Shown here piece by piece: positions 34,901-47,300 of a stretch of DNA of 64,000 bases; the stretch's first letter is position 1; every line of letters begins with the position of its first letter. The notes under the pieces were generated by a model. It was not told the origin of the DNA. It was given only the letters and a program-made list of their open reading frames with translations, and did not search any database. The DNA is from Paraescarpia echinospica (lineage: Eukaryota; Annelida; Polychaeta; Sabellida; Siboglinidae), in contig CM034532.1 of NCBI GenBank assembly GCA_020002185.1, positions 27,886,644 through 27,950,643 of the forward strand, in the 5' to 3' direction. The position numbers and the translations under genes were made by a program.

Positions 34901-35700
34901 TCACTTAATGTTTTTCACTCTCACACTAAGGGTAGGCCATTAACGGCTCTTTCCACCAGACAATGCTTCGGGCTTGCTTTTCCAGTTGTTTCCACCTCTA
35001 TTCTGTTATTGCTATCTCTGCTTCCACTTCTGTGCTCCAGGTTTCTCTCGACCATCCCTTTTTTCATGCGTACCTCTCTTGTCATGTCACAGGTTGGTTT
35101 CCTATAAATATGCCCTATCCAATGTGATTTTGTTCTTCTAAATTGATGTTCACTTGGTTCTTGATTTGTTCTTTCCCATAGCGCTTCATTACTTTAGTTT
35201 TTTGGGGCACCATATCTTTACCATTCTCCTTAGACACTTATCATTAAACTTTGAATTTCTATACCATAGCATATATCTTTTGTAGCTATGTATGCCAATG
35301 TCGTGTAATCTAGAACTGTTCCATATGTAATACTCAGCTAGTGTCAATTATGTCATTTTGCTATCCGCACGCAACTGTTTTCATTATCCTGTCAATAGCC
35401 AACAGAAAGAGATTAATCAGAGGTAGATCTATTCCGTTCATGTAGAACAGCTGCTAGTCAGTTCCCTTGTACATGTGTTTTTGATTACTGGAATGATTCC
35501 CTGATGTTCCCCTTGTTTCATTAGGGTCCCCTATTATTATGCAAACAGTTTCTATTTGGTCGGTGCATTATTGTCCCTAGATGCCTGATGGTCTGTTTGT
35601 TTTTAAACAAATGCTGTTTTAGAATTTTCAGGTTGATCTTATCCAGGACATTCTCGGATACTGAGAAAAGCAGAATTCTTCAACATTTTTTGTATTAAAA
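34900..35700 (-). mobile_element. LINE C-terminal relic (RTE-like)
   Basis: On the - strand, with several frame changes, one reads LINLFLLAIDRIMKTV (RT palm, near 35390), NDKCLRRMVKIWCPK (near 35230), then a QFRRTKSHWIGHIYRKP-like stretch, EVRMKKGWSRETWSTEVEAE and WKQLEKQARSIVWWKEPLMA (near 34950). The CLRR..., WIGH... and WKQLE... order is the C-terminal signature of RTE-type and related LINEs. Heavily decayed. The + frames at 34787-35107 and 35783-36076 are shadows. Confidence 0.7.
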
Positions 35701-36074
35701 CAGTAAGATGTCATTTATTTGCTAATTTGATCAAATATCCATCTTTCCATTCCTCCGAAATCACCTGTTCTTCCCATATTTAATGATTCCACAAATCAGA
35801 TTAGTCGACCTGCGACCTTCACTCCTGCCTGTATTCCATCTGCATGGCCCTGTAGATTTCCTGTTATTCAGTGTATGTTGTGATAGCTTTCCTGATTTCC
35901 TCCTACGTTGGTTTATCACTGCTTACTTTAAGACAAGTAATTCCCCTGTGGTTCATATATCTGCAAAGTCTAGTGGAGTGAGTCTATTTAGTCACTCTTC
36001 CATGTATTCTGCCCAGCCTTTCAACTGCTCTTGTCTTGTAGGCAGTGTGATAGCAGTTTTGTCTTTAAAAAGGT

Positions 36075-36370
36075 AAGTATAGCACTGTATTCATGACTGT
36101 TCAAAGCATTTTACACTTCACCTCCGATAGGTCTATTCAATTGAACACCATCTCAACTTCTCTAGGAAGCATTCAGGAATGGTAAACAACTAATCATTCT
36201 TATCTGCATACCACTGGCTATAGTCATTTAGTATTTACACAGCTAAGTGGACTAATGCAATGTGAAATTAATTAAATTGCCCAAGCTTCGAATTGACGGC
36301 AAGAGGATTGTATCGTCTATTATCTCAAACTAGAGTTCTGATGTTCTAACCATGCAACATGTTTTAACTG
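36075..36370 (-). mobile_element. tRNA-derived SINE, copy 4 (oldest)
   Basis: Diverged copy of the same family: CACTTCACCTCCGATAGGTC, TTCAATTGAACACCATCTCA, GGCTATAGTCATTTAGTAT, a decayed B-box complement and CTAGAGTTCTGATGTTCTAA CCATGCAACATG as the head. Confidence 0.65.
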
Positions 36371-36769
36371 GTTTGTCAGCTAGTTTGTACCTTGTAGAGC
36401 TCTAACTTCTTAACGATGTTGCACAGTCCATTCATAAGATGAGAAGTAGAATCACTTCCACTTACCTAGCCAAATTCTCCACAAAGCTCTGCTTTTCTCT
36501 CCTCACATGTACAAACTACTTTTCCAAAACAGACTTTCCGTAACACCTAACTACACATGTGGGAGAAAGAGATAAAAGCATCATGACATGTGCCTGAAAA
36601 AAATTAACTGTAAAAAAATTCACTGATACAACAAAGTCCACCTGATCTCATATATATTTATCGCAATCCTCTGCAAGACCTCCCAAATCCCTGACGTACA
36701 CAGTCAGGCTTACAACAACAACAACATCAACAATACAAATCTGCTTACCTGAAGTGGCCCAAGTTTGAC

Positions 36770-37095
36770 TTGTCATCATAGACTTAGACAGGCATCTCTT
36801 TCCCCCAAGACGTGACACTACCGTGGTGCTGTGAAGACGCTACGAGGCAGTGAGCGGCGTCTCGGCACGCGTGCCCTTGTCACCACAGCTGCATCACTCG
36901 TCCAGTGGGCAGGGCTTCACATGTCGGCCGTGACCACGCTGTCCACTCCTAGCCTTGCACCCGCCATTGATTTACCCGCGCGGTTTCCGCCGTGAGATTA
37001 CTGCATGAACACTGTTAAACACACGTGTTGTCAGCGGGTCATGTCGTGCCCATTTCTAGTGTTTATTAATAAAACTACTGCCGTTGGCACGCAGC
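36770..37095. promoter_or_regulatory. CpG-dense patch, possible promoter
   Basis: Dense CG (GAGCGGCGTCTCGGCACGCG, CATGTCGGCCGTGACCACG, TACCCGCGCGGTTTCCGCCG) in otherwise CG-poor DNA. No adjoining coding exon was found on either strand within a few kb. The downstream gene starts 7 kb away at 44229. Confidence 0.25.
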
Positions 37096-37096
37096 C

Positions 37097-37500
37097 GCTG
37101 CAGATACGCTAATCACTGATGTAGTGGTGAAGTGGCAACAAATAATTACTTTTCCTTTTCTTTTTCCCTTCAAGGAATTTTCATCTGTAGTTTTTCATAA
37201 ATCTGGGATTTCCACTCTAGAGGGAGACTATCTGGGGTCCAGGACACTTCAGGGTGGGGCCTTTCTAGGGTCCCTTAAAATCTGTATTCTCTGCAGATAC
37301 ACTTAACACTGATGTAGTGGTGAAGTGGCAAAAAATAATTACTTTGTCTTTTTCCCATCAAAGCATTTTCATCTGTACAAGTCACCATATAGTTTTTTTT
37401 TAATAAATTTGGGATTTCTGCTACAGTGGGAGACTATTTGGGGTCCAGGGGACTTCAGGTGGGGGTCTTTTTAGGGTCCCTTAAAATCTTTAATTTGTGG
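37097..37500. repeat. ~195-bp tandem duplication
   Basis: 37098-37290 and 37291-37500 both read GCAGATAC(G/A)CT..., CACTGATGTAGTGGTGAAGT, ATAATTACTTT, ATTTTCATCTGTA, GGGAGACTAT(C/T)TGGGGTCC and AGGGTCCCTTAAAATCT. A faint third piece (GGCCCTAAAATCTGTAGGCC) lies at about 37660-37680. Confidence 0.88.
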
Positions 37501-37509
37501 AGCCCATAT

Positions 37510-38845
37510 AACAATGTAGTTTTTTTTCCCCTTTTTTGGAACCATCTGTACATGTTAAGTTCCTACATAAAATTATGATAAATCAGGGCTTGAAACTAGT
37601 GGAAGCTGAGGGTATTTAGGTTTCACGGAACTGCTCGCTAAGGCCCTAAGCATACTGCTGGGCCCTAAAATCTGTAGGCCTAATTTTTTTTAAATTTTGC
37701 AGCATAAAACATTGCATCACAATAATAGTACAATTTCTGCTAACCATCTTAGAATGTAACACTGCCAAGTGTTGATGACGTATTGACGTTGTTTGATTGA
37801 TGACAGTGTTAGGTGTTGATTAATGTTGTAGGTATTGATTGGTGTAGTGGTTGTTAACATCAGTATCGTAAAACCATATTACCTAGAGATTTGCAGCAGT
37901 TACAAAAACAAAAAAATATTATTATGATTGAAGTTGTTTTCTGATTATATTGGTGAATACATGCAAGCATGAACTAAAGTGTATTAATAAATGTTCGATA
38001 CTAAATTAAAAATAATGGAAGAGAAAATGCTATGAATCATTCAGTAATTTATAAAGAATGTGAGAACGAAAATGTCAGCCTGCAGTTATAACACAATTTG
38101 CATTCATAATACTCTCTAGATAATGTTTGTCTACTTGTCTTTTTTGTTAATAATAATAAATAGAAAGCTTATAGTTTAACATGTGTAGCCCTTTAAGCCG
38201 ATTGTAGGAAATAAAGTAACAGGAAAAAAGTCACTGGAAATAAAGTCACAGGAAATTTAATGTAGTCTTCAAATAAAACAATATTGTGACTTTATTTCCT
38301 GTGACTTTTGCCTAGCTAAAACTGTTATTTTATTTCCATGACATGTTCTGTGACATTATATCCACCCACCTTTAAAAGAATAAAACTAACCTATGGAAAA
38401 TCATACATAAGGTAACCTCATGATATATTTATATGAATAATGTTTGGTGAAATGTTGAGTAGTTGTATATAAGTAATATTGTAATTGAGCCGATATAAGA
38501 TTTTGAAAATACATTTGTTTGGTTTTCCTTAGATTTGTCTTAATGTAGAAGTCTAAGTCATAAAACGTTATCAACGATTACAGGCAACCACATATATATG
38601 ATCTTACCTCAAATACCACATCTTCAGTCAAACTGTTCAATTATATTTAGTATCCCCCATTTACCTTCATGCTCATAAAGTAAATGACAGAGATCTATAA
38701 TAACAATTTAAGAAAACAAATTTGATTACTTACCATCTTTAGGGATGTTAATTTTTATTTGCCACAATTCTTATTTTCATTTCCAAATATGTGAATTTTA
38801 CCTGTATCGTCTGTCACCATTTTGTTGAGATGGCTGCATCATTTA
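37510..38845. other. no gene seen; inverted repeat at 38235-38310
   Basis: AT-rich. GTCACTGGAAATAAAGTCAC and AGGAAA near 38228-38260 are complementary to GTGACTTTATTTCCTGTGAC at 38286-38305, giving a hairpin with an AT-rich loop. No coding feature. Confidence 0.4.
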
Positions 38846-39183
38846 ACAAGATTTAACAAGATTGCCATCCAGAGAATTAACTCTAGATGGCAGGTGGACA
38901 AGGAAGCCCTTTGGCTTATCGAGAGTCCAACCCTTTTATCTACATATATCCAGCCCTTCTGAGGTATGTGTCGATTTTATTTTTAAACATATTCACACTA
39001 CTAGCACCCACACAATCATCAGATAATCTGTTCCATTCATTCACAGTCCTTTGTGAAAATGAGAACTTTCTCACGTCTAATCTACACTGCTCCTTTACTA
39101 ATGTAACTTCATGTCCTCTAGTCTTTCTATCTTTCTTAACTGAAAAAAACATATTTCTATCAATATTTTCATAACCATTCATC
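38846..39183 (-). mobile_element. CR1-like LINE, 5'-truncated 3' end
   Basis: Open frame 38940-39182 (-) reads MNGYENIDRNMFFSVKKDRK, EQCRLDVRKFSFSQRTVNEW and FKNKIDTYLRRAGYM, followed by the family 3' UTR. The 3' tail at 38846-38868 shows two units of a CTTGTTAAAT repeat. It is about 90% like the copies at 16690 and 27000 and is cut off at GGTTATGAAAATATTG. Confidence 0.9.
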
Positions 39184-39184
39184 G

Positions 39185-41130
39185 GACATAATGACCTTCT
39201 GGTAGAATGTTCTCATTGAATACAGGTCAAAGTTCACAATTCCCCTCATCTTGATTAATCGCTGTCCTCATTTGTCTGTGTACTTTTTTCTTTTCTCTTT
39301 CTCTCAATCAAAACCTGGTAGAAGTCAGTAATTAAATCAACTGTTGAAGGCATTTAGTTAGTTATGTTTCATCCACACATATTTGACCTGCCACAGTGAA
39401 CTATGTATTATAAAGTCGCATAGGTCAACTATAAAAAATAATTATGTCATGTTCCCTTTATTTTGTGATTATGGCAGAAATGCATGTACCTAATAATTGC
39501 ATTTTTCATTGTCCAGTTTATTTTCTTCGACAAACAATCCAAAACTATTAAAATCCATGCATTTACAAACCCATATATTAAAACGCAATAGATAATATAA
39601 GTTAAAATGACCTCGTTTCTCAAAACATTACCTTTTTACAGTTTGCTTCAATGTAATCAAAAACTACTGAAGATATTTCAAAACATGAGGTATCATTTTC
39701 AAGCTCATTATCTGTGTAATAAAAATATCCAAAACTCAATTTCACAACTTAACAACTTAACACCCACTTTGCTGCACCAGGTCACATATGATGGTATGAT
39801 TTTAGGTTTCAGTATCTGGATATGTTTATGTGATCAGGCCAACTCCCACACTGACAGACTATGTTTTACCCATATATATATATATATGTGCAGTTGTGTG
39901 ATTAGTTTAACATTCTGTATCTCCAATAAAACCATAATGTTTCTATAACAATCTAAAAATGTCATAATTCAGATGAGGAACTTATGATTGACTGCCCTCA
40001 TTTATGATAGCTGGTGCCATTGCTTTTAACAAGTGAAATAAGTCTTCAAATGCTGTGCGTACCGTGACATTCTGCAATGTATTCTAGTTACAGTGATTGC
40101 CAATGTAATCCAGCACATCTGTTGCATGACCTCCCACACGTCTAGATAAACCATCAATGGATTATATAGCAGACCTTTACTGTTTGATCGATTATTTATT
40201 TGAGATCAACAATGTTAAGAAATTGTGTTCCATGGGTACAACACGTGCTGATTTACATATACAATTAATACAGTAGAGACTAAAAAGTGTTTCATGTACC
40301 CATTTAATAATCATTATCATGTATAATGTAAGGGTTTTGTGGAAAAATTACAGTGGCATGATAATATGTAATAGTTTGTAAACATTCCAAATTAAGATTC
40401 CTACAAGTGTCTATCAGACTTTGTTGCAGATTCAAAGTTTACTGTATGCAGAGATTTCTTGAATTGTATTTTTGAAGTTCAGTTTATTATACGTTCATGT
40501 AGTCTGTTCCTGATAGATACAACTCGATTGCAAAATTTGTTTTTGTTACATCAAGTTTAAACTTAAAGTATTGTCTTAAGCTTAAATCTCCGGACAATAT
40601 TTGTGAAATCTTCATGCTAATCCACAGTTCGGATGAGACTGACATAATAAATAGTTCATAAGGTCAAGGTGTGGATATAAATGTATAGTAATAAATATAA
40701 GAGAGTTTGTGGAGGAGTTTAAATAATAGCAGAGGGGGTGATGGAGTATGGAGTAATAAATAGGTATCAAATAAATGGAATTAATAGCATTGCTAGCAAA
40801 GAGAATTAATAGGATTTACTACAGGCCATGAAATGGAGAAAGTGAATACTAGATTTTATGAAGGAAAGTTAGCATTTTATTCTTGCAGAAAAACCTGAAG
40901 ATAATAAAATGGCCCCAGCGTCCTTCTTATTAAATTCTAGTATCATGCTGGGATGATTATAATTAAATGAACCAATAGACTAATCATGTTCTGATGAGCT
41001 TACATTAAGACACGGATCCTTCTGACTTGGCTGTGGGAATCACGCTCCGGGCAATAGACCCAATTAGATGAGCTTACTGCATTCAACTGAAGACAAATGT
41101 CAGTTACACGGATGATCACAAATCTTTGCA
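39185..41130. other. no gene seen
   Basis: AT-rich. The frame at 39607-39948 (+) carries no recognised domain. No repeat family recognised. Confidence 0.35.
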
Positions 41131-41136
41131 GGTGCA

Positions 41137-42175
41137 GTTGGAGGTGTGAAGAAAGTTGCACTTGGTTGTATGAAGGGGAGTGCAGTTGGAGGTGTGAAGG
41201 AGGGTGCAGTTGGAGGTGTGAAGGAGGGTGCAGTTGGAGGTGTGAAGGAGGGTGCCGTTGGAGGTGTGAAGGAGGGTGCAGTTGGAGGTGTGAAGGAGGG
41301 TGCAGTTGGTGGTGTGAAGGAAGGTGCCATTGGAGGTGTGAAGGAGGGTGCAGTTGGATGTCTGAAAGGGGGTGCAGTTGGAGGTGTGAAGGAGGGTGCA
41401 GTTGGAGGTGTGAAGAAAGTTGCACTTGGTTGTATGAAGGGGGGTGCAGTTGGAGGTGTGAAGGAGGGTGCAGTTGGAGGTGTGAAGGAGGATGCAGTTG
41501 GAGGTGTGAAGAAAGTTGCACTTGGTTGTATGAAGGGGGGGTGCAGTTGGAGGTGTGAAGGAGGGTGCCATTGGAGGTGTGAAGGAGGGTGCAGTTGGAT
41601 GTCTGAAAGGGGGTGCAGTTGGAGGTGTGAAGGAGGGTGCAGTTGGAGGTGTGAAGAAAGTTGCACTTGGTTGTATGAAGGGGGGTGCAGTTGGAGGTGT
41701 GAAGGAGGGAGCCATTGGAGGTGTGAAGGAGGGTGCAGTTGGATGTCTGAAAGGGGGTGCAGTTGGAGGTGTGAAGGAGGGTGCAGTTGGAGGTGTGAAG
41801 GAGGATGCAGTTGGAGGTGTGAAGAAAGTTGCACTTGGTTGTATGAAGGGGGGTGCAGTTGGAGGTGTGAATGAGGGTGCAGTTGGAGGTGTGAAGGAGG
41901 GTGCAGGTGGATGTCTGAAGGGGGTGCAGTTGGAGGTGTGAAGGAGGGTGCCATTGGAGGTGTGAAGGAGGGTGCAGTTGGATGTCTGAAACTTAAAGGG
42001 GGTGCAGCCTGCAGGTGGATGTCTGAAGGAGGGTGCAGTTGGAGGTGTGATGGAAGGTGCAGTTGGAGGTGTGAAGGAGGGTGCAGTTGGAGGTGTGAAG
42101 GAGGGTGCAGTTGGAGGTGTGAAGGAGGGTGCAGTTGGAGGTGTGAAGGAGGGTGCAGTTGGTGATCTGAATGTT
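41137..42175. repeat. 24-bp minisatellite with higher-order structure
   Basis: Monomer GGTGCAGTTGGAGGTGTGAA plus GGAG, repeated about 43 times. Variants (AAAGTTGCACTTGGTTGTAT, GGTGCCATTGG, GGTGCAGTTGGATGTCTGAA) occur in a recurring order that forms blocks of roughly 100-250 bp. Because 24 is divisible by three, long frames persist on both strands (GAVGGVKE-type repeats on +; QLHPPSHL-type over 383 codons on -, 41100-42251). I regard these as artefacts. Confidence 0.95.
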
Positions 42176-42179
42176 TTTG

Positions 42180-44009
42180 GTGTGCCAGCCAGCAGCTAGG
42201 CCTAGGCGGCAGGTCAAAAAATCGCAACAGCCAGCGGCGCTGCCGCAACACCCCCCAAAATCAACTACAATACGCCGTCTACAGGCCTGCACATTGTGTA
42301 TAAATGTTACCAGTCGTTGAGATTCAGTAATTCTAACACTACCAAGTCATCAGTAATTAAAATGTTATGGTGATCGAATGAGATTTAACAAGAAGAACAC
42401 CAACCCATGCTGGCCTCATCTTCCGATCGTCTGCTAGCCTCACTTAACTAGGTTCCGGAAGGTGTCGCCATCGCGTGCTATTCTTCTTACTCCTGTCGGC
42501 ACCAACTTGAACTATTACCTCAATAATGTAGGTTTAGGCATATGAACCTATGTTATGAACACTTTACAGGTTGACTGTGTTACTCAACTATTGTGAAAGT
42601 GAAAGCGAAAAGTCTAAAAATAAGATGGTGCTGCGCTTAATTTTGTAATAAATGTAATTTTTGATATTTCATGTATTTAATATATAATTGTTATACTGGC
42701 CGGTCCACTCGGTTTCTGCTGTAGCCTGTACGCAATCATAATATGCAGTTTTCACAAACAACTTTAGAAATCTTCTGCAACGTATTGATATTATTGATAA
42801 GAACCACTTATTTAATCAATTAATTGAATGTAAACAAGGCATCAAATAAGTTGTTTTTAGTGAAATACTTACAATATTTGTAAGACGATATCGCGTCACG
42901 CGCCAAACGAAAGCACTTAATTAGTCCTTGGACTTGGTTTCTACTGCTTCGTGTTCAAAATCAACACTGTACGACAAGATGCAACGCATTAACTGTGCAA
43001 ACACCATGAGCTGTTTGATTACGTCACTGCCAGCCAGCAGTACCCCTTGGCTGATTGCTTTGCGAAACTCTGAATTTAAGCTCAGCCTATGAAATCGCTC
43101 ACTATATCAGTGGATGTCGGCAGGTCAGGTGGTAAAATAAAACTAATTTCAACCAACCGTGGCTCGTGTTACATGCAATGTTTAGGAGGTAGAGGCAATT
43201 ATTCGAATACACAATACCGCTCAGCTGCTCGTGCTAATGGACGAACGTGTTATTGTATATTGGGATTCCCAGAAGTCGTTTATCCGACTTCAAATTGGGG
43301 CGGTTATTTGCGCTGTTCTCACAGGTGATGCAGTCGCGACTGACGAAGTCAATTACTAGTTTGACTCAGTCTCAGCTAACTTCCGCACTTCGCGTAGTGG
43401 ATCAGCCAAGGCTAGTTTTGCATGGCAAATAACCGCGCTGTCCCTGGCTTGCGAGGATGGATAAATTGAAATATTACGGATGTTTACATCATCGTCACCG
43501 ATGCGTCACGTGATCGGCTTTCGCTATTAAATTATTCCTCAAAAATATGTTTGCCTCGTTTTAATTTGAGAAAAATAACGTTGTTACAAGTTTGTAGCCG
43601 TCCTTTGCTCCCACTGACCGATATATCTAACAAAAGACGTATCTAATGTGAGATCCAGCAAAATATCAAAATGCAGCAGAAACCTGGATACAGCAAAAAC
43701 CGCGCAGGTGACTGTACATGTAATAATTTATTTTTGATCCAAATAATTATATTATTAGAAATGTACCTGGTAAGGTTTGAATTAAGGTGAATAGAACCGT
43801 TTTAATAAATTTAACTTATGATAATGAAACTAACTTAGGTAACTATTTCTTTTAAATAACAACAGTTTTTTTTAACCTAAAAGGGAGTTTGAAGTATACC
43901 CATTTAAAAGACCAGGACACCATATTACTAACAAATAAACATAACAAATATAGGGATAAACATATAAGCTCATATATATATGTATACATGTGTGTGCGTG
44001 CATGCATGC

Positions 44010-44048
<39 letters not shown>

Positions 44049-44228
44049 TGTGTGCCAGATGTTGTTTAAAATTGTTTTAGCTCCTTAACAATGAAATTGT
44101 CGCTTTTATGTATGTGGCGTACAGCGAAACTGTGGCGCCTTCTGGCGAATGTAATGACACTTACGATTTGTTGTGAAGCTTTCCAGCGCGGAGGTTATAA
44201 GGGCATGTTTACTACTCCCGTATTCAAC
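42180..44228 (+). promoter_or_regulatory. upstream region of the UBE2Q-like gene
   Basis: Between the 24-bp array and the start codon at 44229. CG dinucleotides are enriched around 42885-42910 and 43220-43500 (TCGCGTCACGCG, CAGTCGCGACTGACGAAG, CTTCGCGTAGTGG). A (TG)n tract lies at 43988-44056, about 170 bases before the start codon. No clear TATA box or upstream coding exon seen. Transcription start is therefore unknown. Confidence 0.3.
43988..44056. repeat. TG microsatellite upstream of the start codon
   Basis: TGTGTGCGTGCATGCATGCG followed by an almost pure (TG)n. Lies in the putative promoter or 5' UTR of the gene starting at 44229. Confidence 0.9.
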
Positions 44229-44327
44229 ATGGCCGCTGGAAGCGATGAGGATGTATGCACCGTTTTGCAACAAGAATTCAAAACGTGGCAAGAAAATACA
44301 GGAAATGATTACATTTTCTTGCTCGAA
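44229..44327 (+). CDS. exon 1 of UBE2Q-like gene
   Basis: Residues 1-33, MAAGSDEDVCTVLQQEFKTW to FLLE. Start codon context AACATGG is strong. Ends at a consensus donor GTAAGT (44328); phase 0. Confidence 0.8.
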
Positions 44328-47300
44328 GTAAGTGCGGCAATGTGTGTGCCGTACGCACAGACCGTACACAATAGCGCATACACGCTTGTATGATGATACT
44401 CACATAGGAAAATATCCCCTTGTCTCGGAGCCAGTGTCACTGTCTCAGACTCACTGTCACTCAGTGTCTGAGACTGACAGCGAGTCTCTGTTTCTGCTTT
44501 AATTCAACGACTATCTTATCAAAATAGGGCTACTACTAGTCTGTGTTGACTTCAGGCATCTGGAATTATTGGGTTGATAGTCGTTGAATGAAATTGGAGG
44601 TCACAGACTCAGTCTGGGATATGTAATGTACAGACAGTAGTCAGTAGACTAGTCTGAGTAGAGCAATTGACCAACGCCAATGCTCCACTTAGGAGTTAGA
44701 TGGACATTATTATCGTGACATTATTTTCCCCAACTAGGCTCAATTTGGGACGTAAAAGAACCATTGAGGATGACAAGCACCCTGGCAGTGACCACCCTCA
44801 GTGCCAGCATAGAAAGGTCGGCTTGGCGATAATGTTCTGAAAAAGGCTGACTAGTTGAATGAGACCTCATAAGATCATAACATCATAACCACAATAATAC
44901 AGACTAGTCAGTTAATAGAACGTTGCCGAGTGCTGGAAACAACTAGAACTAGGCATAGGTCTATGTGTGCTTGATTTGTACCCAGGTTCTTGAATAGGGA
45001 ATAGGTGCAATACAAATCCTTGTCACAACGTAGTGGTTGCTTTGGTCACCTATAGGCTATACTAGGGAGCATTAACATGGTCTTGTCGACGATTATGCCA
45101 ATATTATAAACATGTCTTTTTTATAAAAAAATGAAAAATATCTAAGATATCCATATTGTAACTCCTTATCACTTATTTGTGTCATGTTATGCAAATAAAT
45201 TGTCAGAAAAGTTGGTTTTAGTGAAATACTTACAGTTTCTGTATGAAAACACAGCACTGCACGAAAAGTTTGGTAACAGCATTTATCATGCTAGCGGTTA
45301 CAACCAGTAAAAAAGATATGTTGACACACATGACGTAATTGTCTTGGGAACTCACACTCAATTCTTGTTAGTCATACACAGAGATCAGCGGCTAGATTTC
45401 ACGAGATTCAAAGTGACGGATTTTGGTTTGGGTCGAACAATGACCCAGTAACTATAACTGTTTTTTTGTGTATTCCATGCTACAACATGCCCAAGGTTCT
45501 GCAAAGAACAAAAAGAAATGTGATCAAGATAATTAATTGATTTGTTTGCATATATATGGCATATTGATTACTTGTCAAGTTGGCTCACATATGTGTGTTT
45601 ACAAGCTTATGGAAGTTCGCCGCTGAGTCAAAGATCAGTCAGTCAGGGTTAATCGACTTGAGGTATACTTGTTTCCCAGGAAATGGCTAGGGTCAAGGCT
45701 GTATTTGACATTGTGTATGTTGTGAGGCTAAAAGGTTTCCAGTAGGTATGACCACCAAAGAACCCTCAACCACTTTGTATATTTCAGTCTTAGAACTTGC
45801 CATTGGCTATGAAGCCAGTGGAGTTTTAGATTTGAGATCATGACGGATGTACACAAGCTCAGCATTCTAAATAGTACTTTTCTGTTTGTTTGGGACAAAT
45901 GATTTTTGACCTGGACAAGTAGAAGGTTGCAGTATATGGTTGTCCGGTGGACAAGTGAACTATGCTCGGACAACTGAAAATGTTGGTGGACAAGTATATT
46001 TCAAAACTGACTTGTCCGGTGGAGAAATGAACATTTTGGCTTATTTCTGTCACTGATGCTTCATGTATATATATATATACAGTGATTACTGTGATTATTG
46101 CCAACTTGCCAGTGATGAAATAAGCAGCATATTGTTGGATTCATTCTGTTTCTAAGCCTCCTTAGACAATAATTATTAAAGTAGACTTCTGTAGTGCCCA
46201 CACCCCCAGGAATCTTCAGTGTAGAGGCACCACAAATAAGAACCATTTTAATGACAGAACACACAATGGCAGTGTATGCCATCCTTTTGGTATGCTCTTT
46301 GTTATTTTAATGACGGCTGAAATATTGTCGAGAATGCTATTTAAGGTCACCTGAAATGGAGAGGCCAGAATGTGGGCTGCTTTTGAATTTCACACATCCA
46401 AATATTTTGGCCATATCAGAAAATCGGTGTTGTTTTATATATTGATGATAAAACATATGTTTGAATAATGTCATGCACCTTCTTTAATTTTGAAGACAAT
46501 ATTTCTATCACTATCTTCATATCCAATCATGATTTTCAAAAACTTGTAGTTGGGCTCCTCTTCTCCTCATCACTGGTCTTGTCAAACCACATTGTATCTG
46601 TTAAGTGGAAATATGAGTCAGCAAATATAGCATGCACCCTTGCAAGACCACCCTTAGTGTGACAGTGTCAGCACATATAGAAATGTCAGCTTGACACAAT
46701 GTTCCAATAAAAACTGAAATTAGTTGAAAGAGGCATCATAAACCACAAGTCCACAATATAATGCAGAGTGGTGGAAACCAACTTTAACTGAAGGGCTGTT
46801 TCTCCTTAAATGGGTGACTATACATTGCATCATGTCTGTGTTGCTTTGTTTATTCTCAGTGCGGCCATGCATGCGTCATACTGAACAGACAAGTTAGAAG
46901 ATATTTACGAGAACATGTCACTTAACTTTTGTTGGTCTTCTCGTAGTTACTGTCCTGTCTTTACAGTGAATGTAAATTGTTGGGTTCTTTTCATCTACCA
47001 CTTGGTATTCTACCATAGGTGTGTATAGTTATTTATATATATATATTAGTGTCTTTACCCATTTAATAAAAATACACATTTAATAAAAGGAAAGGGGGGC
47101 TTAATTTGATTTAAATCAGGACAGTTTGCTTTAAATAAAGTCAGTGTTGAGATTACATATGCAGGGCTGAACCAGACTCCCTCAGCTGTCTTAAACATAT
47201 TATATTCTTCTACCACTCCCTATTTTAAATAGGCAAACATGGGTTGGGAATTTTTAGCAGCCTGACACCATGACAGCAATCTTCAAGGCCAACAACTTTG

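Noticed and set aside
43089..43432. Small ORFs upstream of the UBE2Q-like gene
   Set aside because: No donor in a compatible phase with exon 1 and no recognised domain; likely chance in a GC-richer promoter region.
44091..44228. Longer N-terminus starting at the ATG at 44091
   Set aside because: In frame but in weaker start context, and the 46 residues are cysteine/tryptophan-rich without similarity to the family; ATG 44229 has A at -3 and G at +4. Not fully excluded.
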